Shown: in pieces, positions 10,766-25,531 of the stretch
Position numbering within the stretch: position 1 is the stretch's first letter
How the letters are laid out: every line of letters begins with the position of its first letter
NCBI GenBank assembly: GCA_008508345.1
Contig: QNGE01002350.1
Location: 53,775-117,774, forward strand
Reading direction: 5' to 3'
DNA from: Paragonimus westermani
Lineage: Eukaryota; Platyhelminthes; Trematoda; Plagiorchiida; Troglotrematidae
Length of the DNA stretch: 64,000 nt
Program-made: the position numbers and the translations under genes
Notes under the pieces: generated by a model
What the model was told of the DNA's origin: nothing
Databases searched by the model: none
What the model saw: only the letters and a program-made list of their open reading frames with translations

Positions 10766-13700
10766 ACGAACGAATAAAAATGATTACATTATACATTTGC
10801 TACGCTACTGGACATAGGCCGGATCAGACTGATGTAGTTCATTTGCCGCACTTCTTTGACGATTAGCCTGTCTGAGCAGTCGCTGTTCTTGGTCGAGCTT
10901 GCTTCTGAGTATTTTTGGCTCTCCATAAATACAGCTGTTATCACATCCACCACGGCGTTAACACCCTAAAGCTGTTCTCGAAAAGCTGCAACAAATTAGA
11001 AGAATGCGCTTTTCAGGAGTAATCGCCTTTGCTTAAGATCGGGTGCGTTGATTCCTGCGACTATTCGAACTCTTAGCTGAATGTTTACTTGCTCACCGGG
11101 ATTATGTCTTGAAGCTTGTGTTCGGAGGTGAATGGTAAATGCATGGATATCTTAATTTTTTCTCACCAAACATGGAGTTTCGCTTTTCCTGCAGCTTCAA
11201 GTTTGACAGGTCGAAAATGTCTGAGTAGAAGATGCTTCAAAGAAGCGTATGGAATCGTGTAGGGTAAATCTAGAAATGCATGTGCATCCATGCCCGTACC
11301 AGTATGGAAACGCGGTGTATTCTTTCCTGTTTTACATCTTTCGTTTAGTATAACCTAATTCAGTATTCTAGGCAGTCTCGAATACCTCGTGAGATTGAAT
11401 GGATATCCGGATCTAAACTGTATAAACTGCTCATCTGAAGTCTGCTGACCACGGCTACATGCGCAGTAAGCTTAAATGCGCAATAGTAACCGGAATTGTA
11501 TTCTGCTCAAACCCGGCCTGGATTCTACGCCATAACAGCAGCAACAATTCATTCAACAAAGTCGCAGTATAGTCCGCATTATGTATGGCGTGATTTTTAT
11601 TGCAGTTATATAATATTAGCACAGTGTTCAATTACACGTTACAGTCACTGAAATAACGCAGCCATTTACTATCACCGGTGGTTCCAACCACTCCTTGGTT
11701 AAACGCACTGGCAGTGTTGAGTCCGTTATTTCAGCTGTTCTCAGAATGCGGCTGAAACACCCGGTCGTCTTAAAGCCCGCTAACATGTGTGGACTTTCAT
11801 CCGCATATAAACAGTGCGTTGCCCGCATATGTCCATTTTATGTTATTACTTCTGGTCTATTTATCATTGGCTCCAAAGGCATGAAGATTTTGAGTCATCT
11901 TAGATTTAAAACCCTGTCTCCGACTCTGTTTCAGATCCGAATTCAGCGGCTAAGGAAGTATTCGCAACCAAGCCCGCACAAATAAGAGACTCCAGGCATG
12001 CGAAGAATCTAAGTCACCTGCAGAACAACCCAGATGTCCCGTTAAATTGCGGTGGGTGATCGTAATTCTCAACTAAACATTGTGGTGTTGTTCAACGGCA
12101 TAAGTAACTACGTCGCACATAATACGGGTTAGATTGCGAATTTGTTGGCTCACCTGCTAGTTGAGGTGAATGCAATCTCGACTGGCACTGCACATTTCTA
12201 ACTGCTACCATAAATTTAACCCTCTGGGAATTATGTTAAGATTTAGCATCCGCACAGTACTTTGACCCTATACAGTGATGGCTGTAGTGCTTTCGGCTTT
12301 CAGTTTTCAGTGTCCGCTCAGTACGACTGTAAACTTCTGGTGAACGGGATCTTGTTTCATTTTCTGAAGTGAGGACGCAGTGAACCCTCGAATCACGGCC
12401 TATAATAAATTATAAGTGATCTCGAGGACTAGCATCCTCGGTCGCCCAGATTCTATTGCCTTTCTGTTAGCGGAACAGAGGTCGGGCATAATCTGGGCAA
12501 TATGATAATGTTGTTAATGTTAATAGCAGTGGTGGGGGTGTGAACCTACTAGGAACAACCGTCCACCACGAAAGTCAGACGAATGACCGACATCTTTGTC
12601 TGCAATATGAGAGACGTGTTCACGCCTGCTGCACACTAAGAGCCTATATCCGGAATGTATAGGACTACTTACACGGTTTATTTTTGGCGGTAGTACGTTT
12701 GACACCGATGCGACGACTCACAATATATATACCTGTCAGACGTCCCTTAAGTGCAACCGAGCGTGTCGGTCAGCCACGCTAATTGTCCTTGAAAATAATA
12801 ACTCCTCTGATCTACAGGGCCCTGAAGGGATTGTTTTAGATAGTCGAGCGGACAGGCAAGTGCTGTGGATTACACCGACCGCGATGTAACTGCAGGGATG
12901 GTGCATAGTGATTATGGAATCAAGTTGGATAAATATGTAATAAATGTACACGAAAAGAACCGAAACATACTCCCCACCAGTGTGCGGGCTCAAAACATGA
13001 CCGATACGCCGCTTAATTACAAATTTCTGTTGATACTACACTCACTGTGATAGCTACCACCGAAACCCCGCTCGGTCCTTCTAGTATGAATTTCGTGGTC
13101 CAGTAGAAGTTTATCTGTGGTACCTTTCAAAATACAGCATATGCTGCCATCAGTAGTCTTAACGAGGTTTAACAATGTTGACCTAAATTTAACTCTGGAA
13201 GGCTTCACAGTGGCCCTTAACGGTCATTATCTACCCAGTCCTTTAAAGATTTATTTGGTGTTGCCATTAGCACACAGTGTTCAGTAGGTGTTGGGGAAAT
13301 TGGTGCTGCTGTAAGTGGCTCTCATCATGAATGCGGATTGCTGTCTGTGTCAATAATGCGTAACCGCGCCAACTTGTTCAGCACAATTTCCACTACAAGC
13401 ATCGTGGAAGCTATTGCTCGCAATGCGTATTAGTGCACTCCCATACTGTATCATCTCATAAGAACCTCATCAGAATGCAAAAATACCATCGAATGGTTAC
13501 AACTGGTCAGAAACTTGGCGGACATCCACTCCACACATACCTCCATATCTTGGCCTAACTGGTTGCTCGAAGCACTCAGTTACACGGGTTTACAAGGTTT
13601 TGGTGGCGGAAAACGTGTTCCCCACAGAATTTTTGGAAACAACGTTGGTCTTATTATGACAAACACACCATGTGCATTGCCGCCAGCTCTCTGATAGGCT

Positions 13701-14250
13701 CCATCAACTTAACAGGAAGACAGGAATAAGGTTGCCCACACCTCTCCATACTCGATCAACAAGGAAGCAGCTATTCTTATGTCTTTATTAGCGGTGATCT
13801 TGTGGGTAGTAATGTTATGTATAGGCGAGTGCGTTGTGTGCGATTTTATCTGTCCTACGAAACAAAACCGTTTACAGCAGCCTAGTTTACCAAGCGAGAA
13901 ATAGTTTGTGGAACGACTCCTAGGAAGTGCAATGTTGTAAAACCCTGTCCATCTGTTTCGTTGAGCAAAGTGAATAGAACTTCAGATCGGATAGGATGAT
14001 TTGCTGCTTATCAAATCCCTAAATAATGTCTGTTCATACAGACCATTTCAGAAGAAGTGAACTGACTGCTTTACACCAGTACAAAACACGACGATAAATT
14101 ATTGCATCCGTCTTTAACAAAACATTAGGTGTCTGCCCGCCTGGAATGAATACCGCATCCTGTCATTTTAGCCACGGTGTTTGATAGGCAGTACATCCAC
14201 TCCATCCTTCAAGCATCTCTTTTTGGACAAGATCTTGAACATTAGGCCAG
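10766..14250. other. No recognisable gene
   Basis: About 3.5 kb with frames below 100 codons. One small stem is visible: GCCCAGATT near 12447 and AATCTGGGC near 12490 could pair across a loop of about 40 bases. I see no mobile-element domain or RNA gene. Confidence 0.4.
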
Positions 14251-14255
14251 TAATC

Positions 14256-14500
14256 ACTGTAACGCGCAACCGAAACCAGCAAGCGCGCACAAAATGAATT
14301 TGAGTTGTGTGACGAAGCGTGCTGCCGTGTTGTCGGTGCCGTTTTAGCTTTCGTTTGTGTAAGTCGTGCGCATGGCTTACTGGACCTTTGGCTCACGATT
14401 GTACATGTTGTCTCCCTTTACAGAGCATTTGTTGGACCCCCTACTTCGGAAGAGCGCTGTCCCCCAGTGCATCCGCATTGTCCAGAATTCGGTCCACGGA
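14256..14500 (+). repeat. Dispersed repeat, copy A (partner at 29025-29280)
   Basis: This segment aligns with 29025-29280 in the same orientation. Shared blocks include TAACGCGCA, the stretch GCATGGCTTACTG and the stretch GTCTCCCTTTACAG. Identity is roughly 70% by eye. Short hydrophobic frames run through both copies but are not conserved in reading frame, so this is a repeat and not a gene family. The class (LTR, SINE or LINE end) is not determined. Confidence 0.6.
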
Positions 14501-17500
14501 CAGTTTGAGCGGAAGCAGCTGGCCTGCATGTTACAATCACCTCGTGAAGTCCCAGTTGATGTATCAGATGAATAATTTCATCGAATTATGTAGATCCCAA
14601 GTACTATCGTTTCGGAATTATGTATCCCAAAGTTTTTTACTAAAGTTGAATTTCCCCCTCATATAATGTCTGTTATGTTGCTCTATCCTCATAGCTGACT
14701 CATTATACAATTTGAAATTCAGGTGTTTAAATGTGTATATGGCTTTAAACTGTGTGTATTGATTACACTCTCCTGAGCGTGTTTCTCAAAAATGCGTCGA
14801 GAAATGTATAATCATTATTATCATATCACACGGAGTGATTTGCCGCCTGTCTCCGTATCGGGCTGTCGCAAAGACGCTTACACGGGTTGGCCTAATACAA
14901 ATTGTTACTCACCTTCAAGTCAGAAGAGATGTGATCCAAATGAAGTCCAGGAAAGATAGTTGGTGGCTTTTAGTGACGACTGCCATACATATTTCAACTG
15001 GGGACGCGGTTTCAGCAAACACTACGAATAGGCTGATGTAAGTTCCAGCTAGAAACGCCCAACAGGATAATCGGAAGGTGCTAATATCAGCTCCAAGGAT
15101 TCTTCACACATTGAGTACCCCATAAAACCGTTGTATTATACTCATATTGACAGTTCACCCAGTTAGAGTAATTTTGCTTGTCTCTCAATAAGCGTCGTTA
15201 CGGCGTTCTGAACTCCTCTCTAGTTATCAAGTCATTCAGATTACTGTGAAGCGTCGAAGCATTTTTACTGACGCAGACGGGGAGACAACGATGTGAGCGC
15301 TAGACACGCGCAAGTGCAATTTAACGTTTGCGCATGATATTTCACTCTGGCCCAATATACGGTAGGTTTGCAGCGGATGACACGGGTGACTCTTGAAAAC
15401 GTATCCGACGTTCAAATCCCGACCCAGGTGAGGGCATACATTACTGGCGAGTGGAAACAATAGAGAAACCCGAGACTAATGCCTGTTTCAGTCAGGATTC
15501 AGCTGGAAATTTAACCGAAGTGAGAAAACTGCAGTCAGCCGTTAGTCTCGTCCACTGTGCGTTATTTGCTACAATTATATTATACGCGTCTGGCCCCACC
15601 AACGAGTCATGGATTAGGTGAGCACTAACTGATGTTCAACCTGATTTCGGGAGGGTTTCGCGACGTGCCTTTGATATTCATTCACTGTACTTTACAGCCC
15701 CAGCTCAATTTAACGAATATAGGCCCGTGGACACTCTTAACAACGGGGATATCAAAATCTGTTTACAGCTACCTGCTACAAACTAAACTGACCTTCGTGG
15801 AAATCGTTTCGCACACCCACAAAACTTGTGCGATTCACTGCCTCATGCATATAATTGCTGTCATTGAAACACTGAATTTCGCGATTCAACCAAACCGACT
15901 CACGCGCATATATTACTTTATTCTCCTGTGTAGCACTGTATGGTTTGTTTGCTCCGTCTGCTGCGCGCCACATGAGATGGACTCTTGTTCCTCTGTATGA
16001 TAAATCAGACAGACTTGGGAGTTACCTTTTCACACGTGATTTGTGATATCTTTCCAACTTTCGTCAGTCTATTGGTGCCCTAATGATATAATGCTACTGC
16101 AGTTGCTGACTGCCAAGGTTGTGATATGTAGCTTTCTACCTTGCAAGGCTTAACGATTGTCTAGTGATAACGTAGATTCTTTAACCAAGTCTTGCTCTGG
16201 GCCCGGCGACCGTTAGTTGTCTATGCGCCGCCAAACATCGGTTCCGTCGTAGAAACACTGTTTGTGATACTTGAACTTAGGTGCTGCGACATGATTGTTA
16301 GAAATTGTTGAGCGTTTCGGCTACTCATTCTTATTAATCCATACCAATCTGCACAACCAACCGCTCAATTAGTTTAAAGTTTACTGGAGCCATGGTACTA
16401 TAATCCCAACAAATATCTGCAAAGGTGGGTGCACAACTGAGGAAGAAACAAGTTTTATTGAATTATAGTGACTCACTGACCAGTTGATGTTCTTCGCGTT
16501 AAAAAGACCACTACAAACGAAAGAAAGATGGCAGAGCAAGGGGAACAAGACTAACCGAAAAAGTACTTATTCTCACGGCGTTGGAGACAAAATTTCGATA
16601 AATGGAGGGTCAGTAGCTACATGGAACTGAAAGTTTTTGTCGTGCAGTTAACGTACTAGCCAACGATCCACCCAACATTTAAGGGGAAGGTGATGGAACA
16701 GCCTGCGATATGCCGCCATTTTGTACCATCACACATATTCCCATCCCGTTCCTTACCTCGAACACGCGGGCTGACAGCGTTCGCGAATAGGGCCGAGAAA
16801 GATGACCACCCAGGACCCGAGGTCAGCCGTCAGTGAATGTGGATTATTTCTGGTTGGTCGTTTATTTCCGGACCGTGGGGTCGCCTATATGTATGGAAAA
16901 GGACACGGTGTGTGAAGCTCGTCCGATTACTCCTTTGTCTCCATACCCTTTCCTCGTTGACTTGTGGTTTTGCCGTTTTGTGTAGCAGACCCTGTTGTGC
17001 TTTGGTTGTCAGCGTTGTGTATTGTGTGTGCTGTCCTCTGTGAATAACACATTTGATTATTGCTTTGGTGTGCAGAGGCCCAGTAAGTGCCTTGTGGTAT
17101 ACAGACAAGTTTAAAGAGATGTTTTCAAATATACCTACAGATGTAAGCTTGAAAATGTGTCAGATTTCTTTGAACACCGCAAGTCACATCAGCCACGTAT
17201 GTCTTTAGGACAATGCGACTTTTACTGCGGTGCTGTATCTGAAGTTTTGTATGGCGAGAGGACAGGTGTGAAGTGGGTATAACCAGTGGATGGAGAAACA
17301 TAATGGTATGTCCTTCTCAGTCGGGTATGTTGGCACTCAGGTTGAAACACAGTGTGAACATGATATGCCCTGACTTTTCTTTCCAACTGCACGTTCACAA
17401 CATTAAAATAATAGATATTTCCTCAAGACAACTTCAAAGGTTCTATTTAACGCACTCTCACAATGTGGGACCGTGAAAAGACGCACCCACGGCTATTTTC

Positions 17501-20500
17501 GTAAGAGCGGACGGATTGTTGAACATTGCTGTGCAAATGTTTCAAGTCTTTCTGCGGGCAAATATAAAACTTATGACCAAGACTAGTGAGCTTTGATAAA
17601 CGAAGTGGAGTGCTCCGCCTAGAATATGGGCTTTGACATTTTACAGAACACTTTATTAGAGGGAACTTGCTAGGATGCAAACTATTTACATTTTGCTCGA
17701 TATTCAAGCAGTTTTTAACGCCGTCTTTTGACTGTCGTTCGTGTATATATTACAAGAAGTATACTGTCAGCACCTCCTCGCAAATATGGTTTTTGCCTCA
17801 GGGATACTAGTCATGGATCGCGTTTTGTTGCTTACTTCAGTAGAGCAAGACACGGCAGCTTCTAATGTGGGAGGCACAATCAATTTCTATCCATTAAATC
17901 TCCAAATTGATGAGCAAGGTAGCCCAAAGTCATCGATTACAATGATTTTACCATCAAAGTTCAAATCTGGGGGAAGCTTTTTGACGATTATCGAGTCTGT
18001 GTTACAAAGATCCGAAAAATTTGCCACATTCTTTGGAAAAATTTACCGCGACAATCATGAAAAAACGGTGGGGTGTCTTCTATCAATATTCGTTGGGAAG
18101 TGAGGGTTATTGCCCAAATTTTTATTTGGGAGCGCTTTAAACTGTGCAGAAGAAAGGGCCGTTGATTGTGTTTTTTTGGCTTCGCTCCACACAGCGTCCT
18201 GTTCAACGCTGTTTGTCACGAACGCTTATATATACCGGCGCCAGTTTTCCTGATTTATAAAATTTAGGTAAGTGGCTATGTGCATCCGGTAGATCAGCAT
18301 CAGTTAGTGAATATATTGACACTTACTATAGTGTTACGACAGAACAGTGTGGTTAAATGTTGTGTTAGGTCTATGCAATACACCCCGGTGGAGTTCAGGC
18401 CGGTATTTTGACACTCACCAACTTGATGCCCGAAAGGAAGTAATTACAACCGGCACGTTCATGAGATGTTGGCCACTTTTGGACGCGCCACCGACCGTGG
18501 AACGGAATTACCCACTGAGTGCGGCAAAGACTGATGTTTGCTGTCAGTGTCCATCTTAAACATCCTGCTAACAAATGGCTCGTGTCCTAATAACAATTGT
18601 CTCGACGTATGAAGATGTACTCTTAGCTGCATTTGAATTTCATCATCCTCAGTCGGCTGAATCCATTGTGGCATATTCTCAATCAGGGACGGTAATTAGC
18701 CGTTATTGGAGAAGACAGTGTTGGTCACTAGCACTGGGATTAAGTGGAAAGCAACCCCCTCTATGGTAACGTTTTCTGGCTTCACATAAGCTAACGTCGG
18801 CCACCAACAGCAGAAGACTTGTTTGCGAGTAGAAAAACGCACACGCCAAGCGTAGTCCAAGTCTTGGATGAGTGGTTGTTGAGGGCACTGAAAGTGATAG
18901 TAACTGCTGTCCAAACTAACAACATGATTCTGTGATTGGTTCCGCCTAAGACAAGGTGAGGTTTCCGGTTGTGTAGCCACTTATAATTATTTCCCCGAAC
19001 ATGGAACTGAGAGGCTTCGTATGAGCTATTTGGCTTAATCTGCTCGTCTGCCGTTCTTTTGGTTATCACAGTTTTGGGAAAGTTTACATCATCTGCTGAA
19101 CTAAACCGCTATTAATGCTGTTAACCGACATCTCAAGATTACAGCTCTTTCGTGAACCCAAAAGCCCACTTTCATTCAGACGAAAATTCATCAGTGTAGC
19201 TGTTATCGCTGCTCAATGCCTGATTAATTAACCGGTGGGACTCGGATGATTCTCCTTGTGGGTCACTTACTAGTCGCTACCCCTTATGTATACAGACGAT
19301 ACTGAAGAGCGGCGTGTGTTGTGTGATACTGGAATTTGCTTTATCACTGTGAGACCTCGACAAAGTGCATCAGCGGTGGATACAACGCAGCCTTCCGTTC
19401 AGCGCCAGCAAACCGGAAATCTTACATAATTGTCACAGGGTTTGCAACATCTACCACACTGGTGAACAGCGACTCACCGTTGTTCCCACAATCATCTTGT
19501 AACCACATTTACATAGCTTTTCCTTAACAGTATGATGGCTGCATCGGCAAAGAAAGCTAGTGGCAATTCCAGGAGTGCTCAGTAGATTACCGGGAAGACT
19601 TGGCGAGGCATCTTATGCATATCTGCAAAAAGAGATAGTTATCCCTGATTACGAGCAGTGATACGCAAATATTGGTCGTAGAGTTTCACCCATGCAGTAA
19701 TGTCGACTGGTTGTAGCCCCCAATCTTCTTTCTATTGGCCTTCAAAGAACTGGAGGTCGACGTTGTCTTCATTTTCGAAGTAATGTTCAGGAAAGAACCC
19801 ATCTTAGGCTGACAGAAGCTAGAGACTCAAGGGACAAAAGTTCGAACTAAACATAATATGCAGTTCTGATCTCTACGGGAAACAGTTTTGTTTTCGCAGT
19901 TTGTCTGCACAACAGTGCCCTTTCGCAGGGCACTGTGGACGATACTGCGCTTAAGAATTTTCAGATGCCTCCTGGTGATTTTCTGTTACCAAGGTGGTGA
20001 TTACAGACGTTACACTATTTTCCAGACGCCCACCTGTCGACGCGAAAACATGTACAAGCAAGTTATTAGTAGGAGGTATATGTGTTGTTGATCTGGTTGC
20101 ACCTTAACTAATATTACTCCGACCTCCTCTCATCGCGCATAATTACTCCGCACTGACTGCAAGTGATGTGCTTACGAATGTTTAGCATTGTTGGTGGTGT
20201 TAACATTTATTTCTCTGATTTGAGTAACTAGTAATGCTGCATTTTCCCCGAACCTCACTGGAGAAATGGGGCGAATTACATCTGTGTCATTCTGCAAAAA
20301 AACAACACCGAACATTCCATCCACGGTATTAGGTAGCTAGCTGCCATACTTAATATGGACCCACGTAACACGAATTCAGCCTAACTGCAAATTACATGAT
20401 CCAGCACGGCCATCTGCCACCCAAAATCTGCATAGAAAGGGGAAATGCTGAAAAATAAGAATGCCCGGAAAAGGACACGCTTGAAGCGCGGTATCTTCGG

Positions 20501-20894
20501 AGGTGTTACACTCTCTGTCCCGCAGAAAACCAGTGGATCATTAGGGTTGTTGTACGGCTCAAAGCTATGTTACGTGAGTTTATTTGACGGTAGGGCCTAG
20601 CATGGAAATTATACCAGAACGAAGACGAGGATTAACAATTCGGAAGCACACTTACAAGGTTTAAGAGAAGGGAGGAACAATTCGAAGAAAAGGGTGGAAC
20701 CAGTTAAACTGCACACGCATTTGGAAAGTTTGCCGATAAAATGTACTAACTCCTATATACCTCCAGGCAAAAATTCGAACAGGCCCGACGAGAGCACAAG
20801 ACACCCGATGAAGGCCAAAAAATTTCCAATTTCCAGCACATGTAAACTATGTTGGTTACACAAAGTTGAAACAGTTGGAAAGTCGAAAGCTTCC
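14501..20894. other. Long stretch with no recognisable gene
   Basis: About 6.4 kb. The longest frames are 122 codons (15632-16000) and 120 codons (17741-18103), both plus strand. The second has a protein-like composition but no family I know, and it ends at a stop without a donor site. A B-box-like GTTCAAATCCC at about 15413 has no convincing A box. Nothing else stands out. Confidence 0.4.
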
Positions 20895-22385
20895 GAAAAA
20901 TAAATCTGAAAAGCATTCTGGCAGACAGTGCGACCGGGCTCGGGCGAATCTCCGACTATTGTAACTCGCTTAGTGGATTAGTACGCAAGGTTGCTCTCGG
21001 CACTGGTGCTCCATTGAATCTCCCAACATCCGGTTACCTGGTAGCCATGTGTGGCCCACCACCAGGAGGGAAGAAGAGACCTTGTAAACAGTAGACAGAA
21101 GGAGACGCGTGGGGAATGGAAAACGAAACTGGGAATAGCGAATAAATGGCAGTCATGACCTTCGCAGGTATTGCGTTTTAAGTTCATTTCAAAGGAAGAA
21201 TGGTCAGTTTTGGCTCAAATCCCCGTCTTTTATAAGTTTTCGGAGCACGCACGGTTTATCAATTGTAAGTATATTAGGATTTTGATGCACCGAAAAATGC
21301 TTAAAGTACTCAGTTGGTGTTGAAAAATTTTCCTCCGTTCTTGCGAAACCAATCTACTATGGGTGTCAACACACTTTTCAAATTTAACAAGTGCGTTCGT
21401 TGCCATTTTCAAGGTGAAGGACATCATCCTCCATTACGGGGATGTGCAATTCTGCGGCGTTTTCGGAATATAAATAAAATAGGATACAACCACTGTACCA
21501 TGTTCAAAATTTGTTTGAATAAGAATACCAGTATGTTTGACGGCCAAACACGTGTCACGTTTCTAGCTCTTTTATATATACGAACTTTTTACTTTTCTTC
21601 CTTTTCCCAAGACGTAAGGCGGAGCACAGTAGAATTTGTGTAGCTTTTGTTAGTTCCGAACGTCTGGTGATTGTTCGAGCTGGGCTTAGTTTTCTCGCAA
21701 GGTCCGTGGTCATACTGGACCTCGAATAATCACTCCTGTGGTGTAGTGAGCGCCTATTGGATTCCGCTGACGCCGCGACGGATTATGATTCAAAAAGCGC
21801 TCCTAAAGGCACATTTGTTATTAATAAAGTGTCAAAGTACAAGGAAAATATTAAAAATTAAAAATAAGGAAATAGCAGCAATCCTCGATAATGAATCTAC
21901 CAAGTTTACAGACTTACCACTCACACGAACGCGGCCAATGACAATGAACCACGCGGTGGCGGGGTGATAGAGCGTCAGCGAGATGTGAGGACGGACAGAC
22001 GGCGCGGGAAAAAGCTTCGATAGGCAACTGGTACTAAGGTTTAGTAATATATCGAGACTAATGTTCATCGAAAGTACACTTCGTCGCGCGCACAGTTCAA
22101 CTGACCGTTCCAGTTCCCGCAGGGGAAGGTCGCACCTAGTACCGGGAGGGTTTCGAGTGTTAGGAGAGGGGCAGTCGACAAGAAGGGTGCAGAAGATGAG
22201 AGCAGGCGTGATCACCAACCGCCAATCAAACCCACGACCGTCGCCACACACTCAGTACAAGTGGCTACCTTGACAGCCTCAAAGGAGTGCGTGAAACATC
22301 ATTGCCGGAAATAATGGGCTTATCTACTACTCAACTCTCTCCTGATCAAAACAGCATCTATGGAATATGAAGCTCTCTGCATACC

Positions 22386-22950
22386 TGGCCTTCTTCATGT
22401 CTTGAGGGCCGCATCATGATATTCAAAATAGAGAAGCACTGCTCAACCCGAAAACCAGTGATTATTGAGGTGATTCAAGAAGGCGTTCTTGGGTCTTTGC
22501 TTTTCTTCATGTATATAAATGACGTATGCGATTTCATTGAATATGGTAAACCCTTTCTGTTCGCTGTCGATATCAAAATCGTTTGCACATCCCGTCAGCA
22601 CAGCAACGTTGTTTTCTGTTTACAAAATATACGGCAAGACCTAGCGCCACTACAGTCGTGATGCGAAACATATCCGGTGAAGCCCACAGCGGACAAATCG
22701 AACGCTATTACTCACAGTTGCCGAATGCCTAACTGTTCTGCCACAATAGATGTTTTTAATACTGATACCGCCGCTTCCGATTGAGATCTAGGAGTACGAT
22801 ATTACAACTCTCCTAATTTCTCCGAACAAGCATGCTGTTATGTGGCGATACTAAAAGGACGGTAGGCTGTATCAAAAGTACATTCGGTCTACCGGCTGCG
22901 AGACTGGCTGTCAAAAAAAAGTTTACTGTACTGTGTATTGTACATTCATT
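22386..22950 (+). pseudogene. LINE reverse-transcriptase relic A (in R1)
   Basis: The frame holds a non-LTR reverse-transcriptase fragment. A block EGVLGSLLFFMYINDVCDF matches the conserved QGSVLGPLLFLLYIND region. It is followed by FLFAVDIKIV where the catalytic FADD box should be, so the second aspartate position is disrupted. Further on, a block reading DLGV (after a stop) fits the usual DLGV motif downstream of the active site. The fragment is truncated on both sides and has several stops. It belongs to a CR1/Jockey-like lineage. Endonuclease is not seen. Identical copies occur in R2 and R3. Confidence 0.7.
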
Positions 22951-23699
22951 CACCGCAATCCACACGTCCGATGGGGTTGTGTCAGAAAACCTCCGACGGT
23001 CATGCACTAAAAGCTTCTCAGGATACACTTCTTCAGTCACTTGCAGACAACACTACCAAAATCCTGGTGTTGATCCACCTTGGTCACGAAGACCAAAGTT
23101 GAACCTTATATTTCTGTATAAACACACATTCGGGCGCCATCATTAAAGCGTCTTCCGTTCAGTCGCAACACAGCTACCAATATGGTCAAATAAATAAAGG
23201 TTCCACTTTGCCGGCCGTGGTAGCCCGGAAAAAGATCTGCGCAAAATTATTCATTGTAAAATATTCTCATACCTGGAGTAAACATCCGAACGAAACCAGA
23301 GCTGGTGGCAACATTTGCCGTTTCAAAACGGGATCGGAAATCTATATTAATCAGTCGAACACGATGTCTAGCTTCAAATTCTGCGTATCCTCCAATGACC
23401 TTCCTGAGTGTGACTTGGGAAAAATTCAACCGTCAGCTGCAAATAACGTACCTACCCGTATCCGAAATATATACCCGATCTTGTTCCCTTCTAATATTTC
23501 AGTTTGGCGATTGTAGACGATGGTTTTACTTAATAATATTACACGAATTCTCCAACTTCGGGTACAAACGGGAAGATGTAAATGCGGTTACAATGTCTCA
23601 ATCTGTCATTGGAAACCTCCACACCTTCTGACCCGGTTGAGATCAGGTGGGGTTCGCATGGAACATATTTTGCGGCCAGTCATAACTTGATATTTAGAA

Positions 23700-24835
23700 C
23701 GCAAATTCTTGATCCGGGTACTGAGAAATTTTCCCATCAAGTGATTAGTCAAAAGAAATAAACAGGTCGAGTGACATGTGTCCCAAACGCTCCGACTAAG
23801 AGCTTCACGTTGCTTCCCGTACGTGCTTGTTCTCAATGTGTAGTGCAAGTCGGGCGGACGATACATTTACCGACGCAAACGCATACTGCATACTTAGACG
23901 CTGTTCATAACAAAGTGTTTGATGAATCCAGCGTTTCATTCCGGCGTCAACCACTTTGCTTTGCAGATGATTTTGAACCAAAAATTCCTATTATAGTTAA
24001 TCAAAGCATACCGTAGTAGTCTACAATGTTCATGCGTGACATAAGGTGAACAATATTTAGTCCATCAATTTCCCAGAATTTTTCCGCCACAAAGTCTATA
24101 GGCGCGAATGCAACTGATGTCCGGTGGAGACGAATATGGCCCTACGGCGACTTTCTGCCACCGACCGAAGATTTCTAGTGCTCTACTAACGAGCCCTTCT
24201 ACTATCCGTGCCAAAAAATTAACAAAATTATCAAGAGTGCGATGCTTACGATGAGATATCCGTTTCTAAGATTTATAGGCCTTCCACTTCTTTATTATTA
24301 TGGGGTTAAGATGAAATTGAAATGAATGTATGTTGCAGTCATCCTGTTCGGACGTGTATCTGGATGGTGGGAAATAAAGTGGAAGTGTGTCGTCATGTCT
24401 CCGAACAACAAACGATGGACGGGTTTTGTGTTTCTAGCTCAATACCGACCAGCACCCGCCCTTTTAGAAAGTGGCAACGGTGATTTCACATTCTGTCGCT
24501 GAACAGCAGTTCAACTAATCCCATGACGGGATGAGCCTTGGACATTTTATGAATTCATCCAAATTTACCGTAACAAGAACGTCTTCGATTAAAAATATTG
24601 TAGCACTCACCTGAACTTTCTCTGCGCGTTCCGCCTAATCCATTTCCGTGAATTATATGACTAGTAGCACAATCATGCCCATACGAAGGTCGCTTTGGCT
24701 GCTATCTTGAATTTGAACACCCTGCTTATGTCCAACGGGGGACGGCCAAAATTTCTTTCCGGGAGTAACATTTTGAAAGTACTTGACATTTCGCGCTGAT
24801 CCATATACTTGGTGGTATATATATTGAAACGTCCA
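23700..24835. other. Unassigned interior of R1
   Basis: No domain recognised; frames are below 85 codons. The same sequence is present in R3 at 37491-38626. Confidence 0.4.
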
Positions 24836-25036
24836 ATGAAGACACAAGTTCAAACTAAGTTACGCTTACTCTTCTGTTTCAGCAAGTGCCTCTATCAATA
24901 TTCAACGACAGAGATGAGCTATCCTCGAAACGGTTGATGAGAAAGCGTTCATAATAACTGAATTTAATATGGAACCAATCGAATCAGTGTACAAGAAACT
25001 CCAGTCTCCCACCTCGAATGTGAAAATCCCCATCAA
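24836..25036 (-). repeat. Dispersed repeat, R1 copy (partner at 10560-10765)
   Basis: This is the reverse complement of the repeat described at 10560-10765. It lies about 500 bases 3' of the BEL/Pao integrase relic, in that relic's orientation. Confidence 0.45.
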
Positions 25037-25531
25037 TCAAACAGGGAAGTGCCTGTTTAACAAATCGACAATCAGGCACCGCTCAACAATGGTGGATAAC
25101 AAAAACGGATTAAGCTCACTCAAACGAATGGTCTTTGGTTGGGTTGAGGCAACACGACTGTTTCTGCGTCGATAATCGATAAAAATCATGAATTACTCAA
25201 GAAAAATATGGAAGAAAAATGTTTAATTCCGGTATTTGGAGGTTTACAGGGCTTGGACCAGATAAGGGTAAGGGAAACGGTAATAGTAGCGGATGTCAGA
25301 GCAAAGACGGATGGTGCAGTTTATTTAGGGAAGACAGCAAAGCATAGGGCCATCTTTCGGAATCGATCAAAGCCAGAAAATCTCAAAATAACGCTACAAA
25401 AATCAGCAACACAACCCTGGGCCTTGAAAACCGACTGGTTTTCCAAACTCAGGGTGGTAATATGAACAACAGTGACCTAACGATCTGACGGAGAGATTAG
25501 CACCTTTCGTTCTAACCGCAGCAACCTAATG

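Noticed and set aside
15340..15430. tRNA gene or SINE based on GTTCAAATCCC
   Set aside because: No A box at a suitable distance and no cloverleaf.
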